NCBI GenBank assembly: GCA_021030905.1 | Contig: JAGFMI010000010.1 | Location: forward strand, 248,001 to 312,000 | Origin: Pyrenula massariospora | Taxonomy: Eukaryota > Ascomycota > Eurotiomycetes > Pyrenulales > Pyrenulaceae | DNA length: 64,000 bases | Reading direction: 5' to 3' | Shown: in pieces, positions 25,252-36,736 of the stretch | How the letters are laid out: each line of letters begins with the position of its first letter | Numbering within the stretch: the first letter of the stretch is position 1 | The notes under the pieces: model-generated | What the model was told of the DNA's origin: nothing | Database searches by the model: none | What the model saw: only the letters and a program-made list of their open reading frames with translations | Made by a program: the position numbers and the translations under genes

Positions 25252-27597
25252 TCAAGTGTCTCCGCTCCGCCTCATACTCCCACTCCGACTTGTATTCCCC
25301 GCATTACTCCCAAAGCTAATCCCCCTAAGCCTCCCCTGCGCCTTCTCTTCCCCAATCAGCGTCCTTATAGCATCCTTGCTGATGCCCTGTGACCCAGGCC
25401 CACTGCTATTCTCACTATACAGCAAGCTCTCCTCGCTCTTCCCCAACAGCGCCGCCAGCCTCGTATTCTCCCGCTGCAGGTCACCAACCTGTTGCTGCTG
25501 GATCTCATTCTGCTTCCGGAGAAGCTCGAGTTCCGCGCGAGCCTCATCCCGCTCCCGTGTCAGCCGCGTCTTTTCGTCCTTGTCCGCCTGTTTTCTGCGG
25601 CGTTCTTCTGTCTTTCGGCGGTCGCGGCTGCGTTTCCGCGCCAGTTTTTCGACCTCCTTAAAGTGCTTCTCTTCCATTCGCTTCACCTCTCGGTCGTGTT
25701 TCTCCTCGAACCTCTTGAAAGCTTCTTGTTCTTTGAGAGATTGATTTTCTGTCTCCTTGGCGGACTTCTCGCGAGCCGCCGCCAGTTTAGCATCAAGAGC
25801 CTTGCGCCGAGCCGCGATCTTCTCAAGCTCCTTAGAATGATGGTCATTCGTCTCAGAATTTTCAGCATTTGGAATTGCGCCGTTCTTTTTTGGTGAGGAA
25901 TTAGATGAGGAAGAATGAATCGATGCGTTGTCGTCATGGAGTGATTTGAGGTGTGAGTCTGCGCTTGCGAAGGAGTTCGATGATATAGTTGAGGCGGCGT
26001 CAATGTCATTCAACTCGTCCCGGCTACGAGCGGTTGGAGTTCCCGTTCGTGATCCCGTAAGATAGTCTGAGATAGCTTGCGGAGCGTACGAGCCCAAATA
26101 AGAGGACACTCCGGCCATCCACCCTGTTTGTGCTCCTATTCCAGAATCTGGTGGCGCAGATTCAGGGAGAGCACCAGGTAACGGAGGGACCTTGTCCAAT
26201 TCATTTGATGTAGCATGATCATGAATCTTCTGTACAGAGCCATATTGATTTTGGCGGCCCTCGTTAGCGCTCTCTTCACCTATGCCAGCTAGATGACCAT
26301 TGGATTGGAAGCTTTCGAACTTGTCTACGTTCCTGCCAGGATCATCCTGCTTCTTCTCAATCTCTCCCTCGACTTTTCCATCAGGATGGTCCTTCTGACA
26401 AGCCCAATCGAGGAATTTGCTTGCATCTGCAACGATGCTAGACGGTGTTCCTCTTTCGACCATAAATCGAGGAACGCTGCCGCCTGGGTCGCTGCGGGTG
26501 ATCATGATCCACTCGACTGGGTTCCGTTCAGGGTCATCATCTTCAAAATTTGGATTGTCGAAAGCTTCGCCTTTGGCGGATCGTCCTCGCGACTCGGCAA
26601 AAGAGATTGTCGCTCCTCTTCCCCTAGATGTGGATCTTCGTCTGTCGTGTTGATCGTCTGAGAGCGAGTCAGAATGTGCTAGGTGGGATAAATTGTCTGC
26701 GCTACTGTTAGGATGGTTTAAAGGGAGAGTTCTCGTCCTCTCAGCATTTCGAAGCATCACAGTCTTGTCCAATGGTGGAGACTTGCCGCGCAACTTAGTC
26801 AAGTCAATAGATGATTGTGAGCGTGTTGGGCGTCTTGGGACCTCCCGGATAAATTCCACGGATTCATACGAACCTCTAGTAAAGCCATTTCGAGGTTGAG
26901 TGTCTGGATGATCACAAGGCTTGGAGATGATCATATAGTGTCTTGGAGGGCGTTCGATACGTCCTTCTACGGTCTCTTCCTTCATAGCTGACGAAGATGT
27001 AACTAGAAAAGTGACGAAATCTCTTGGAGCTGTGGGACCTGGGAACTGGGCCGACAGATGATATACCTCTACTTTGCCATTCGCAACGGAAATGTTTTCC
27101 ACTCGTCTCTCCCCACCAATTCCGCGTATATTTCCAACGCCTGGTGCTCCTTGGACTTCCATGGACTCTGGAAATTCTCTTTCCAGTCCTTGTTTCCATC
27201 GGGTGAAGCCAAGTCCTTCATGGACGCTCCGCCGGGCGAACCAAGCACCGCGACTATCTTTCCCTGACATTTTGTATACGGACATCCCTAGTGGATTTTC
27301 CTTGGCAGCCAATTTCAGAGGCTTTCCCCACTCTTTCTGTAAAGCAGAATATTCAGGAGCTGGCGGCGCAGAGCGGGCGGAGGAGGATCGCATTTCGGAG
27401 GCTTTCGTGGCAAATGGAGAGTTTGCATCGAATGTAGAGGTGGCTGTGTCTTCTGGTGGAGGAGGTACGGATTCAATAATCTGTTGAGATTGGGCGAAGA
27501 GATTCTGAACATAATCATCCCTTTCCGTGCTTGCTTGGGGAAACTCGCTGAAAGACAAAGGCCCTAGAGATTTCAAAGCAGAGTGTAGAGTAGCCAT
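25252..27597 (-). CDS. DUF3074 (START-like) domain protein with C-terminal coiled coil, 781 aa
   Basis: A single uninterrupted frame from ATG at 27597. Residues about 85-255 match DUF3074, a START-like lipid-binding fold found across fungi (runs GKPLKLAAKENPLGMSVYKM, GAWFARRSVHEGLGF, PRDFVTFLV). A low-complexity Ser/Pro middle part follows. At about residues 600-715 a strongly charged Lys/Glu/Arg helix predicts a long coiled coil (EKHDREVKRMEEKHFKEVEK). The N-terminus is the usual one for the family (MATLHSALKSLGPLSF), which supports the start. A role in lipid sensing or membrane contact is inferred from the fold only. This is a core-type gene rather than an accessory one and helps anchor the region to a normal chromosome. 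Confidence 0.85.
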   Translation of the reverse strand: MATLHSALKSLGPLSFSEFPQASTERDDYVQNLFAQSQQIIESVPPPPEDTATSTFDANSPFATKASEMRSSSARSAPPAPEYSALQKEWGKPLKLAAKENPLGMSVYKMSGKDSRGAWFARRSVHEGLGFTRWKQGLEREFPESMEVQGAPGVGNIRGIGGERRVENISVANGKVEVYHLSAQFPGPTAPRDFVTFLVTSSSAMKEETVEGRIERPPRHYMIISKPCDHPDTQPRNGFTRGSYESVEFIREVPRRPTRSQSSIDLTKLRGKSPPLDKTVMLRNAERTRTLPLNHPNSSADNLSHLAHSDSLSDDQHDRRRSTSRGRGATISFAESRGRSAKGEAFDNPNFEDDDPERNPVEWIMITRSDPGGSVPRFMVERGTPSSIVADASKFLDWACQKDHPDGKVEGEIEKKQDDPGRNVDKFESFQSNGHLAGIGEESANEGRQNQYGSVQKIHDHATSNELDKVPPLPGALPESAPPDSGIGAQTGWMAGVSSYLGSYAPQAISDYLTGSRTGTPTARSRDELNDIDAASTISSNSFASADSHLKSLHDDNASIHSSSSNSSPKKNGAIPNAENSETNDHHSKELEKIAARRKALDAKLAAAREKSAKETENQSLKEQEAFKRFEEKHDREVKRMEEKHFKEVEKLARKRSRDRRKTEERRRKQADKDEKTRLTRERDEARAELELLRKQNEIQQQQVGDLQRENTRLAALLGKSEESLLYSENSSGPGSQGISKDAIRTLIGEEKAQGRLRGISFGSNAGNTSRSGSMRRSGDT

Positions 27598-29121
27598 GAT
27601 GAAGGTAATTGGTGGGGGTCTTCTTCAATCGGTGGAGAGCAGGCGAATCCACGATCCTCTGAGGATTTAATCGATCGGCACCTGGCGGATATGGCATTTG
27701 AAGCCTTATCCAGGAAAAGCGGGGGTTTGGCCACCACGTACTCGAGGTGTTCTTTTCATATTTGAGCACCAAGTAGATTCTGAGGTCTGAAGCAAGAAGT
27801 TGTGGTTTGAGCAAGGGAGATAGTCGACCTAGAATGTTTAGCTGGTGAAACATCTAGCTAACGAAGGTGTTTGCATTGGCTGACAAAGGATCTCATTCTG
27901 GGGTCCAAGTTTAGAGCATTTGATGTCATGATGCCAAGGGATCGGCCCAGAGCTCCAGCGTCTGGGGGCCACGGAGCTTCAAAAGGCGCGGGCCGCGGCT
28001 CTATGGAGTAAATAAACGGCCTCGGCGCATTTTTTTGCCCGTCTAGGTCTGGCTGGCCATAACGATGGCATAACGATGGGGACTCTCAACCATCATCTTA
28101 CCTGTAGGTCTCACTTAGGTTGCGGAGGGCCGCGGGAATCATAACCGATGTGCGCGTCAGTTAGGTGAGAACCACCAAACCAAATAGGTACATGTGACAG
28201 GCTGTGTCGCCGTGTATTAATGATGCTACTTGTACACTTATACAGACAGAATAGCAATGGCAAAGAATTTTCGATTGTTTTCTCGATTATCGACATATAG
28301 TACGAAGCCCCGCTCCGGTGCCAGCATCCTATTCTCATGGTGTAGAGCTTCCTCAGGAACCAGTCCCGGGTATAGGGGATGAACCTATAACCATAACCTG
28401 ACCTCTTCCAAAGCCTAAGTCGTACATCTTTCTCAAAGAAGACCACAGATCCTCCCTCAACGGCCTGCCACGGGCAGACCGCCAATGCGAGACAAGACTT
28501 CCTTCTCTTGCAATTTCTGAGGTCGTGGACATGGTAAGACGAAACCGTAAACATCACAGATGTACACCGTGTCTCGTCCCGTCGTCGTCTCCCATCATTC
28601 ATATATGCCAGCCGATAATCAATATCAGAATGAGTAGACTCGTGAAGTCATTGCGATCCGAGACCAGGTCTAGCTGTGCCTTGTGATGCCCATGGAACTC
28701 CACACGACGAATAGGAAAATAGGCATTCAAATACATACAACCCAGTCCTGCCGCGAGGCAATTGTTCTTTAAGCAATAAGCGGGAGCAATCATATCCGCC
28801 GGGGGGATTGACCCAATGTATACAGCAAATAGCCGGCCCGCTGCTTTTTCAATGCTTCGAAAATGGAGACAAAAGGAAAAATCGGCGCTTGCTAGAACAA
28901 ATCCAAAAGTAAAGGTGAGAAATTAACTATTCCAACAGAGAGGTATCCATGTCGCTAAGTCGAGATCAATGCGCCGTCCGTGATGCCGTAGATGCTAATG
29001 CCTGCATGCGAGTCGTCTGTTTCGTTCTCGCATCTCTCATGAATATATTGCTTAAGACTTGTCGTCGATTCAACAGACAAGGAGCTGAAGTCGAAGGTAG
29101 AAGGTTCAGAAGTTTTCTTCT
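27598..29121. other. Intergenic region of 1.5 kb with one doubtful small frame
   Basis: The 5' flank of the DUF3074 gene and the 3' flank of the Pro-rich gene. A 163-codon frame on the minus strand (28111-28602, ATG start) is rich in Arg, Cys and Tyr with no domain and is not called as a gene. No RNA gene is seen. Confidence 0.4.
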
Positions 29122-30165
29122 TCACATTGCGGTCCCGTATGGTAGTGCGTATTCACTGTATCGATCCCAGCTGAAATTTCCATAGCCCACAGCTGTGCTG
29201 CATTGCTGCTGCGTCAACATGCTGGGCAGTGGAAGGGCTGGAACTGAAGTGACGGATGTTGCAGCACTGTAGTACTGGGGCGCGCTGTAAGGAGCTGTAG
29301 TGAATGGTTGGCTGTAGGAAGGAGCCGGCGACGGTAGTTGAACATCGCTGACCGTGGCTCCCGACCATAGGCTTGGTTGGGAGTCACACGATGAGACGGG
29401 GCTTGGTGTCGACGGCAGGATGTTCCACGACTCCACCTGACGTGGCTGGCTCTGCGCATATTCCGAGGGCCACCAGTCAGCGTTCGTCGAGGAAGGAAGG
29501 AGAGGAGCCGGTCGGACAGGCTCAACGACCCTGGGAGGAGGTGGAAGCAGTGGGACCATAAGACCCAAGATCTGCGATCGCACCTCGTCACTGCGGCCAG
29601 TGAGTAGTTCTCCGGCGCCGTCTTCTTCCAAGCCCTCCAGAGCCAACGCATTTGTCCTGTAGACAAATTTGTTGATGTTCTGGACAAACTCCTCCTGCAA
29701 TTTCTTGAGTTGTACCTCCTTCTCAGGCCAGTCCCAAGTGTTGGCCGCGGTATCCACAGAGAAAACGTCCTTGTGATACTCGACAAGTGAATCGATCGTG
29801 TCCGTAGTGAGCTTGAAGGCTACCTCGTTCTGTGAAACCATGTCTACATGAACACAGTATGCTTCCACATGGATGAGCTGGAAGTTGAACAAAGCTTCGA
29901 CTAATGGGTTGTCGTCCTTGCGAAGTTCGGACTGGGGCGCCTTGGGGAGCATCAACGAGCATAGCGACCAGATGGCGTTGGCTGACGATAGCGTCTCTGT
30001 CAAGCATCGTGTATGCTGGGGCACACTGTTCAATGGTCGCTTTATACGGTTTATCCTCTTGAGGGTCGCAGTCAACCAGGGCTCCACCTTTGAATTCAAG
30101 ACGACATTGCAGGTTGCGCGGGGCGCGAAGGCCGCCGCAGAGGCAGGCAATAATTGCATCGGCAT
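29122..30165 (-). CDS. Unknown protein with Pro/Ser/Tyr-rich C-terminus, 347 aa
   Basis: An uninterrupted frame ends at 29122. The open frame extends upstream to a TTG at 30198, but the first ATG is at 30165 and a second lies at 30159. The N-terminal 200 residues look folded and mostly helical (WSLCSLMLP, LVEALFNFQLIHVEAYCVHVD, WDWPEKEVQLKKLQEEFVQNINKF). The C-terminal 130 residues are low in complexity and rich in Pro, Ser and Tyr. I do not recognise the family. Composition suggests a cytosolic or nuclear regulatory protein, but this is weak. Frames on both strands overlap it and look like shadows. Confidence 0.5.
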   Translation of the reverse strand: MPMQLLPASAAAFAPRATCNVVLNSKVEPWLTATLKRINRIKRPLNSVPQHTRCLTETLSSANAIWSLCSLMLPKAPQSELRKDDNPLVEALFNFQLIHVEAYCVHVDMVSQNEVAFKLTTDTIDSLVEYHKDVFSVDTAANTWDWPEKEVQLKKLQEEFVQNINKFVYRTNALALEGLEEDGAGELLTGRSDEVRSQILGLMVPLLPPPPRVVEPVRPAPLLPSSTNADWWPSEYAQSQPRQVESWNILPSTPSPVSSCDSQPSLWSGATVSDVQLPSPAPSYSQPFTTAPYSAPQYYSAATSVTSVPALPLPSMLTQQQCSTAVGYGNFSWDRYSEYALPYGTAM

Positions 30166-30473
30166 TATGGGTTTGTAGGCGTGATCAATGGTGTACAAGC
30201 GAAACGGGGTATTCGAGTGAAGGGAAATCGGACAAAGGGAATGGTACTGGTCACAGGCGGTCCCAACGAGGGAAATAGCGTGCGCGCCGTCTCAATGAAA
30301 TATAAAATGAGAGAGGGGGAGGTTAGGAGAAACGACTGGGTGGCGGTCGTTAAAAGGAAAGTCGGATGGGAGAGATAGAGGTGGTGAGTGAGGTGACCAG
30401 AAGGGGCAACAGGAGGAATCGGTGGGGTGGCGGAGAGGAGCCCTTATATCAGGTCGAGGGAAGGAAAGATGCC

Positions 30474-30485
30474 GGGGGGGGGGGG
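30474..30485 (+). repeat. Homopolymer G run of about 12
   Basis: An unbroken run of about twelve G. A second run of about eleven G lies at 30623-30633. Both sit upstream of the Pro-rich gene. Such runs can form G-quadruplex structures and are prone to length errors in assemblies. Confidence 0.8.
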
Positions 30486-30993
30486 ACCAGAGTGCCACGG
30501 GGTGGGCGTCTGGGCCGACAGCAAGCGACGCTGAGTCTTCGCATTAGGGTCCAGGGTAGATGGCGCGCATTTTTCTCGAGATGCATCTAAGCATGGATGG
30601 GTTAGACCAGGTCGGGTGGGGAGGGGGGGGGGGCACAGCGTAAGTGAGCAAAAAAGCAACGGGCGCGCCCGTGGTGAAGGAGTCTGCATGTTTTTTGGTG
30701 AGGCATAGAGCGAGCTGCAGCGCGCGGTGGGAAACATGCGCGGCGGCGGGCCCGTCGTAGTCGTATGGATCTCCCCGGCCCAGCACCGCCCCCCAGCCCC
30801 ACGTCCGTACAGAATTGCGACCCTCATGCTTTACGCCTCTGCTGCAGCTAACGCCAAACCCGACCTGGGTCGCATGTGCGATGTTTCTTGGATCTTCTTC
30901 ATGCTGCTGCGATGACGATCCACTGCACCCTTGCTAAGAAAAGAAAAAAAGAAGATGCCTAGAAACGGTCAGGGAGGATGACCGCGGCCGGTC

Positions 30994-31111
30994 CTGCATT
31001 AGAGCACGGCGCCCTTCAGCTCGCATGTTCCTGAGCCCACAATGACGATCCATCTGAGCAGACTCAGCATTGTCATCATGGACCCAGGGGACTATGTGCT
31101 CTCTAATGCAG
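30994..31111. repeat. Small foldback with about 14-bp inverted ends
   Basis: CTGCATTAGAGCAC at 30994-31007 is repeated in inverted form as GTGCTCTCTAATGCAG at 31096-31111, differing by a 2-bp insertion. The pair bounds 118 bp. It could be a short non-autonomous inverted-repeat element or a regulatory hairpin. I see no clear target duplication. Confidence 0.45.
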
Positions 31112-34100
31112 CCCCTTTGACCCCCAAACCGATACGACGGCCTTGGGAGCAGCGTGGTAGGTGAAGACTGGAAATTGATATGCCTATCATGCCTGTGGTG
31201 AGATTACTTGTTCGAAGGGACCAACGAGAATCGACTGGCGCTTCTACTAATGCCATGGAGTCTGGTAAAGCCAGAGGTCTATGGTGCTACCATCCAAAAG
31301 CTACTACTGTCCTGTACCGTCAATGCACAGGACGTTTACCCGAATCTATGGACATGGCGTTGCTGATCGAGGAAACTCTCCAGACCCCATCCACGGGGAA
31401 CCGCCCAAAGATGGATGGCGCAAAGGACGTTAAACTGTCTCCGGAAGTCTATCAACCTCCATGCACGATCCTCTCCGGATTCCCAGTCTGCTGGGTTATG
31501 GAAACAGGCATCGTGACTTTGCATGAACCATCAGTCCCCCGGCTCCGTTTCAACCCTGAGAAACTTTTCAGGGGCGACGAGACCTCTTCGAGCGTCGCTG
31601 TCATATGGCTGCGAGCATGAACATCTGACGGGGAGGGGGAAGAGGAGGGTGAAACGGTTTCTCCCGGCCGCGTGCAAGCGAAAAAGTCGGAAGTGTGGTG
31701 ATGGTGTTTAGAGGGAGGATGAAGGAGGTCCAGTCGATGGCTATCCAACGAGCCGGAGACCTTGCTAGCACGATATCAGCTGAGCGCTGACCGGAAGACT
31801 TGGCCCGCTTTCGTCAGCGTATTCGCTGGCGGCCAGCGGAGCAGGGATTCACGTCTTGGACGAGATCCCTGTTCTCGTCGCTCATTGGCGTCGTCGTTCT
31901 CCGCCACCCTCTAGAGCCGGCTCTGTTTCCACGCATCATGTGACTCTCCCACGCGACGTCGTTGTTCCAGCACGCGCTGATGATGTTCCGTCACATGCCA
32001 CCATGAGATCATGTCCAGAATCAATCATTCAGCACGGCAATCAATCATTTCGACTTCGGCATCAACTATCAATCGATGAAGGGGTCGTTCGGTGAAGCCC
32101 GAGGTCGCCTTAGAGATCGCCGTGGCGCAGCTCTGCAGAGTCCCAGCCACAGTCGCCTTTCCCCGCATCTCCAACTCAGCCTCGCACCCCAGGCTGGACT
32201 TACCCGAATCGTCCCATCTTTCTTCGTCCGAGAAAATCCATCGTCAATCCTGACCATTGGACAAGAATAGAAGCGCACCGAGGCATCAACACCTGCTTTT
32301 GAGGAGCATTGGGGTCTTTGGATGCCTGTTCGCACAACCCACCTCCCATCCTAAGGACCTACGGAGAGACTTACCAATAGTATTTCATCTTCTTCCGTGT
32401 GTGGTGGCCTTCCGCCACACGACAAGTCACGAAAAGGATTTTTGTTTCGTGCTTGCCAGTTCCCCCGTTCCCTAGATCGATAAGAACTTCTAGCCTATCG
32501 ATAAACCGATAACTCTATTAGTATGGCATCCAATAGAATCCCGATGCCAGCTTTTTCTCACCATGAAACAAAAGCTTGACTACTAGCCCGGCGCCAAGTT
32601 CCACGGAGCCGCGCACACTCTTTTGCCTCTGAGATGATGGGTCTTTGCGATAAGCGCCTGATCATGGCCACTCGTGCCACTCTTCGGCTGCCTACCTGAT
32701 TTATTCCGAGACATCGTGCATGGCCACACCAGCTCCCGACCCTTTCTCCGTTATCAGACAACTGCGGTAGTATCAACTCTCAGTAACGCCTCCCCACTGC
32801 GACGGCAATGTGTATAGGGCATTTACCCATAGCATTAAGACAGTCTCAGCTGGTCAAGGTTCGCTTGCTTCGGTATCGACTATGCAAGTATTTAGATATA
32901 CCGCCATAAATCATCCTTTTTTTTTACATGCTCGTGAACCCTGGGTTATCGCTCTCCTCCAACCCGAAAGTCTAGCGGCTATCGGCTAAGATGCAACTTG
33001 AGTGGAACTGTCGAAATCATATGCACAATTAAGGAGCTACAAGATTTGGATCTTCATGGGCGAACACGGCATTCTACCTTACTGGCACAACCGTCTCCTA
33101 CTTAGTATTGTCAACCGCGGGATTACCCCGCCCCATCATCCGATCAATGTTAATAAATTTTATAACCGTTAGGAGAATCCACGTCTGTGCTACTAAACTT
33201 TGATTTACGGAGCCTTCTTGGCAATAGCTTAGTGGGCGCCTCGGCCTGTTGAGGGCGAGAACACCAAGGCGCCACTACAAACGGCCTATCACTGCTACCT
33301 TCAAGCCCGTCTCACCGTGGCTTGATCGTGGCTTGATCTATACGACCTGGAAGTTCTGGCGAGTGCAAATTTACTGGGTCGGTCTATCTTCGCGTAGCTA
33401 TGCGAAGCATGCTGGCTTACGGCACTTTAGGAACATTTGTGACTAGCAAGCCCATCATTCAAGTGTCTATGCAATTCCGGTTAGCAGGTGAATTGTCCCT
33501 TTCTTTCCGCTCTGCTAATAGAAGTATTTAATACTCTCTTTGCTCGTTGAATAGGTTTTAGGTGCTTCCTATAGTAATTCCCGCTGAAAATATTCACTGG
33601 CATGAATGAAGAAATTCCCTGTCATGGTCTTGGTGTATCGGAAGCCTTCATATGCTATCTATGGCCTGCACTACCCATTACACATATTATGTAAGGAACA
33701 GGTTCTTCGGTAACAGCCGCGACAAATCCTTATATTCTCAGACGACAAGACAGTATCGCTGTGACTGAAGGTCTATTGTAGATGTTTCTGGAGTATACAA
33801 GATTTACACTGATCCAGATGCACTGATTCTGGTTGCCTGAATAGTTTTACAACCAATTAGATATAACACAATGATCGCTTCATACGCTATGGAGTCTTTT
33901 TGCTCCGAAGTGGCATGCATCCATACCTCCACATTTGAGTTAGGCGGGACCTAGGCGCCATAAAAAGCCATCAATTGGGTCACAGCAGGCCGTCGGCCCT
34001 GTTAAGCGGCGGTAGCGCCAACCATCAGTGCAGAGCCTTTTCAACTCGCGTCTACCTCCCAATAAAATCCATGCTGTGATCATTGCCAGTTATCATAGAG

Positions 34101-34506
34101 CACCATACACCCTCACAGGACGTAGGAAGAGCGGCGCAAGAGAAAGCAGTCTGCGACAAGGTTGACTTGGCATGAGCCAATCAGATGGCTTCGCGTCGCC
34201 GCGGCTGTACACACCAAGACATCCGCCCCCAGCATCAGTCAGCAGTGCTTCGCCAGCATGCAAAAGGTGGAATCCCACACCTAATCTTCTCTTTTCCTTC
34301 TCAAGGACCAGCGAGCATCTTTAACTTTCGTCATTCCTACAACGCATGTATTTCCTTTCTTACTGAATGCCAAGTTGTTCTAGACAGTACGACACTGCGG
34401 CCGGATCAGCCGCTCAAACATTTGTTACACCGCTGTTTGAACGCATGGTGTGATCTCAAAGAGCACATTCATCTTAACCCCAGTCCAAAGCATCGAATTC
34501 TTCATC

Positions 34507-35979
34507 ATGTTACCATTTTCAAGGCGCTGTCATATCTTCCTCCTAGTATCCACTTTTCTCTCTCTCTCAACCTCCGAGCCAATCCAGTACTGCAATCCTA
34601 ACCCCTCCCCCGACATCGACTTCTGCATCTCCGTCCTCTCCCACGACAATGCCGATACCTCCGCCACAGATATGTACTTTACCTTTACTTCAAGTCGGCC
34701 CGCCGAATCCGCACTAGGCTGGACCGCCGTCGGCTTCGGCGAGATCATGGCCGAATCTCTCATGCTGATTACCTACGGCGACCCCTCCTCAGGTTCCTCC
34801 CCAACAATCAGCATCCGCTCCACCCCCGACCACAGCCCGCCAGAACCCTACCTCAGCACCACCGCCGGCCAAAAATCCTCGGAAAAATCCTTCTCCATCG
34901 AAACCCTCTCCGCCACCTGGGAATCCGCCCCCAACAACAAAGACGCCGTAACCGCAACCTTCACCCTCCTCTGCAAATCCTGCTCCACCTGGACCGGTCA
35001 ACCCATCACCTCCGCCTCCCACCACCTCCCCCTCATCTGGGCCCACAACCCCACCCAGGACTTCTCCTCCCCCTCCCCCCTCCCCGCCGACATCACCCTG
35101 CAGATGCACGCCCTCAAATCCTTCGGCAACTTCTACGCCGACATGTCCCTCTCCATCACCACCTCCGCGGACACCTTCACCCCCCCACCCCCCGCCAACG
35201 CCTCCCGCTCCAACTACGGCACCGTCGACACCCTCCCCAACGCCTCCCCCGTCTCCCCCGAGACCATGGCCAACGCCGCCGTCTTCCGGGACCGCATGTG
35301 GCACGTCCACGGCGCGCTGATGTCCCTCGCATTCCTCCTCCTCTACCCTCTCGGCATTGCGGCGATCCGCTCCGGTAGCTCCAGCTCTTTCAAATACCAC
35401 TGGGTCCTCCAACTGGCGGCGTCCGCGGTCGCGGCGCTGGGCATCGCACTCGGAATTCTAATTAGTAAGGGGATTAGCATCACGCACCAGTACGTTGGCC
35501 TAGCCATGGTAGGGTTGTTGGCGGGGCAGGCGTGGGCGGGGTGGCGGCATCACGTTGTGTTTGTGCGGGTGCGGAGAAGGACGTGGGTGAGTAATGTGCA
35601 TGTGTGGCTGGGGAGGGGGGTGATGGTGCTGGGGTGGGGGAACGCGGTTAGTGGGATGTTGTTGCGGCAGTATGGGTATGTTAGTCTTGGGGGGATGGTG
35701 GCGGCGATTGGGTTGGAATGCGCGGGGCTGTGGTGGGTGTGGAGGCGGTGGAGGACGACTGGGGGGGTGGCGAAACAGGGACGTGTGCTTGGGGGTGGGA
35801 ATGGGAAGGGAGGAGCGGGGGCGGAGGCTGGGTTGGGCTTGGATGAGCGGGAAGGGGAGGAGTATTTCGCGCTCGTGGGGGAGGGGGAGGCGTTTGCGGA
35901 TGATAGCGAGGAGGAAGAGGGGGCCGGTGGGACGGGCAGGAAGGAGAGGGATGGGGGTGACAGGAAGCTGGACGCTTGA
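34507..35979 (+). CDS. DOMON-cytochrome b561 membrane protein, 490 aa
   Basis: A single frame; I chose the ATG at 34507 because it begins a good signal peptide (MLPFSRRCHIFLLVSTFLSL). Residues about 24-200 form a DOMON-like heme or sugar-binding domain (CDH-cytochrome type, with GWTAVGFG and PLIWAHNP). A cytochrome b561 module follows from about residue 255, with five or so membrane segments and the expected histidines (MWHVHGALM, KYHWVLQ, ITHQYVG, NVHVWLG). Such proteins move electrons across a membrane, often with ascorbate or extracellular redox partners. The C-terminus is a Gly/Glu-rich acidic tail. Base use changes sharply inside the gene: the first two thirds are C-rich on the coding strand, the rest G-rich. 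Confidence 0.85.
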   Translation: MLPFSRRCHIFLLVSTFLSLSTSEPIQYCNPNPSPDIDFCISVLSHDNADTSATDMYFTFTSSRPAESALGWTAVGFGEIMAESLMLITYGDPSSGSSPTISIRSTPDHSPPEPYLSTTAGQKSSEKSFSIETLSATWESAPNNKDAVTATFTLLCKSCSTWTGQPITSASHHLPLIWAHNPTQDFSSPSPLPADITLQMHALKSFGNFYADMSLSITTSADTFTPPPPANASRSNYGTVDTLPNASPVSPETMANAAVFRDRMWHVHGALMSLAFLLLYPLGIAAIRSGSSSSFKYHWVLQLAASAVAALGIALGILISKGISITHQYVGLAMVGLLAGQAWAGWRHHVVFVRVRRRTWVSNVHVWLGRGVMVLGWGNAVSGMLLRQYGYVSLGGMVAAIGLECAGLWWVWRRWRTTGGVAKQGRVLGGGNGKGGAGAEAGLGLDEREGEEYFALVGEGEAFADDSEEEEGAGGTGRKERDGGDRKLDA

Positions 35980-36736
35980 AGTGTTCGTTCTACATATTCC
36001 GTCTTTATTTTTCGCAACTTGGTGTCTCGTCAAGCGGCGGAACTCACGGCGCGGTACTTTGGAAATTGAAATATCTTCGGGTTTTTTCCCTCACACGCTC
36101 TCCTGAGCCCAGCCGAAGAGGTGCTCCTTCTCGATCCTGATACCGGCACTGACGCTGACGCTAAAGCGTCGATAGATTAGCCGGTCCCTCCATCTCAACT
36201 CATTACACCTCCCCACCTTCGCCCTAGCGTCTCTGCCTAGGTACGCTGGGCGATGGCTAGCAGTGTAAAAAAGAAATTTACTTTTCGTTATTTTTTCGCC
36301 CTCAGGGCTACAGTAATCGGCTTGGTGCTCACTACGATGAACACCGCGTAAATATTGAACAGCTTTTCATAGAGATCGGATATGCACCTATCCTTGGGCT
36401 GTTTTCTATAGAAGTTAAGTGTCCGCTATCCGTGGACGGCTTCCCGTGGGAAAATCAGGTGCGTATCTTTTCTTGGATAGGTCTCTATACCAGTTTGAGG
36501 ACGCGCCTGGCTGTGGATAGTTCCCTGTGCGGATTTTAGTGCGGGTCTGTTTGTGACTTGTAAGGGTGCGTATGAGGGTGCTGATAAGAGTATTTAGTAA
36601 AACACATTGTATCATCATGAGGCAAAAAAGAAAGAAAAAATTGAAGAATAAAATAAAAGGAACGGTCTTACTCTGTCAGCTATCGCCCACCCGTACTCCA
36701 GCCTGAGTATTCCCGCCCCCATCGCATCATACTTTC
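35980..36736. other. Convergent intergenic region, no gene seen
   Basis: This lies between the stops of the DOMON-b561 gene (+) and the second metalloprotease-like gene (-). A 67-codon frame at 36415-36618 (minus) has no recognisable content. Confidence 0.45.

Larger units (their letters stand above)
30166..34506. other. Gene-poor 4.3 kb stretch with G tracts and a small foldback
   Basis: No gene is recognised. It holds the 5' flank of the Pro-rich gene, two long G runs (near 30474 and 30623), an inverted repeat pair (30994-31111), and a tandem CGTGGCTTGAT doublet near 33317. A 146-codon ATG frame at 31180-31620 (+) has no domain and could be chance. Many other short frames on both strands look random. 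Confidence 0.5.

Noticed and set aside
25256-25896. Plus-strand frames of 134-162 codons
   Set aside because: Antisense shadows of the coiled-coil part of the DUF3074 gene.
28111-28602. 163-codon minus-strand ATG frame
   Set aside because: No domain, odd composition, and placed where the flanks of two genes are expected.
34789-35412. 207-codon Gly-rich minus-strand frame
   Set aside because: A shadow of the C-rich half of the DOMON-b561 gene on the other strand.
35500-36033. Pro/His-rich minus-strand frames
   Set aside because: Shadows of the G-rich half of the same gene.
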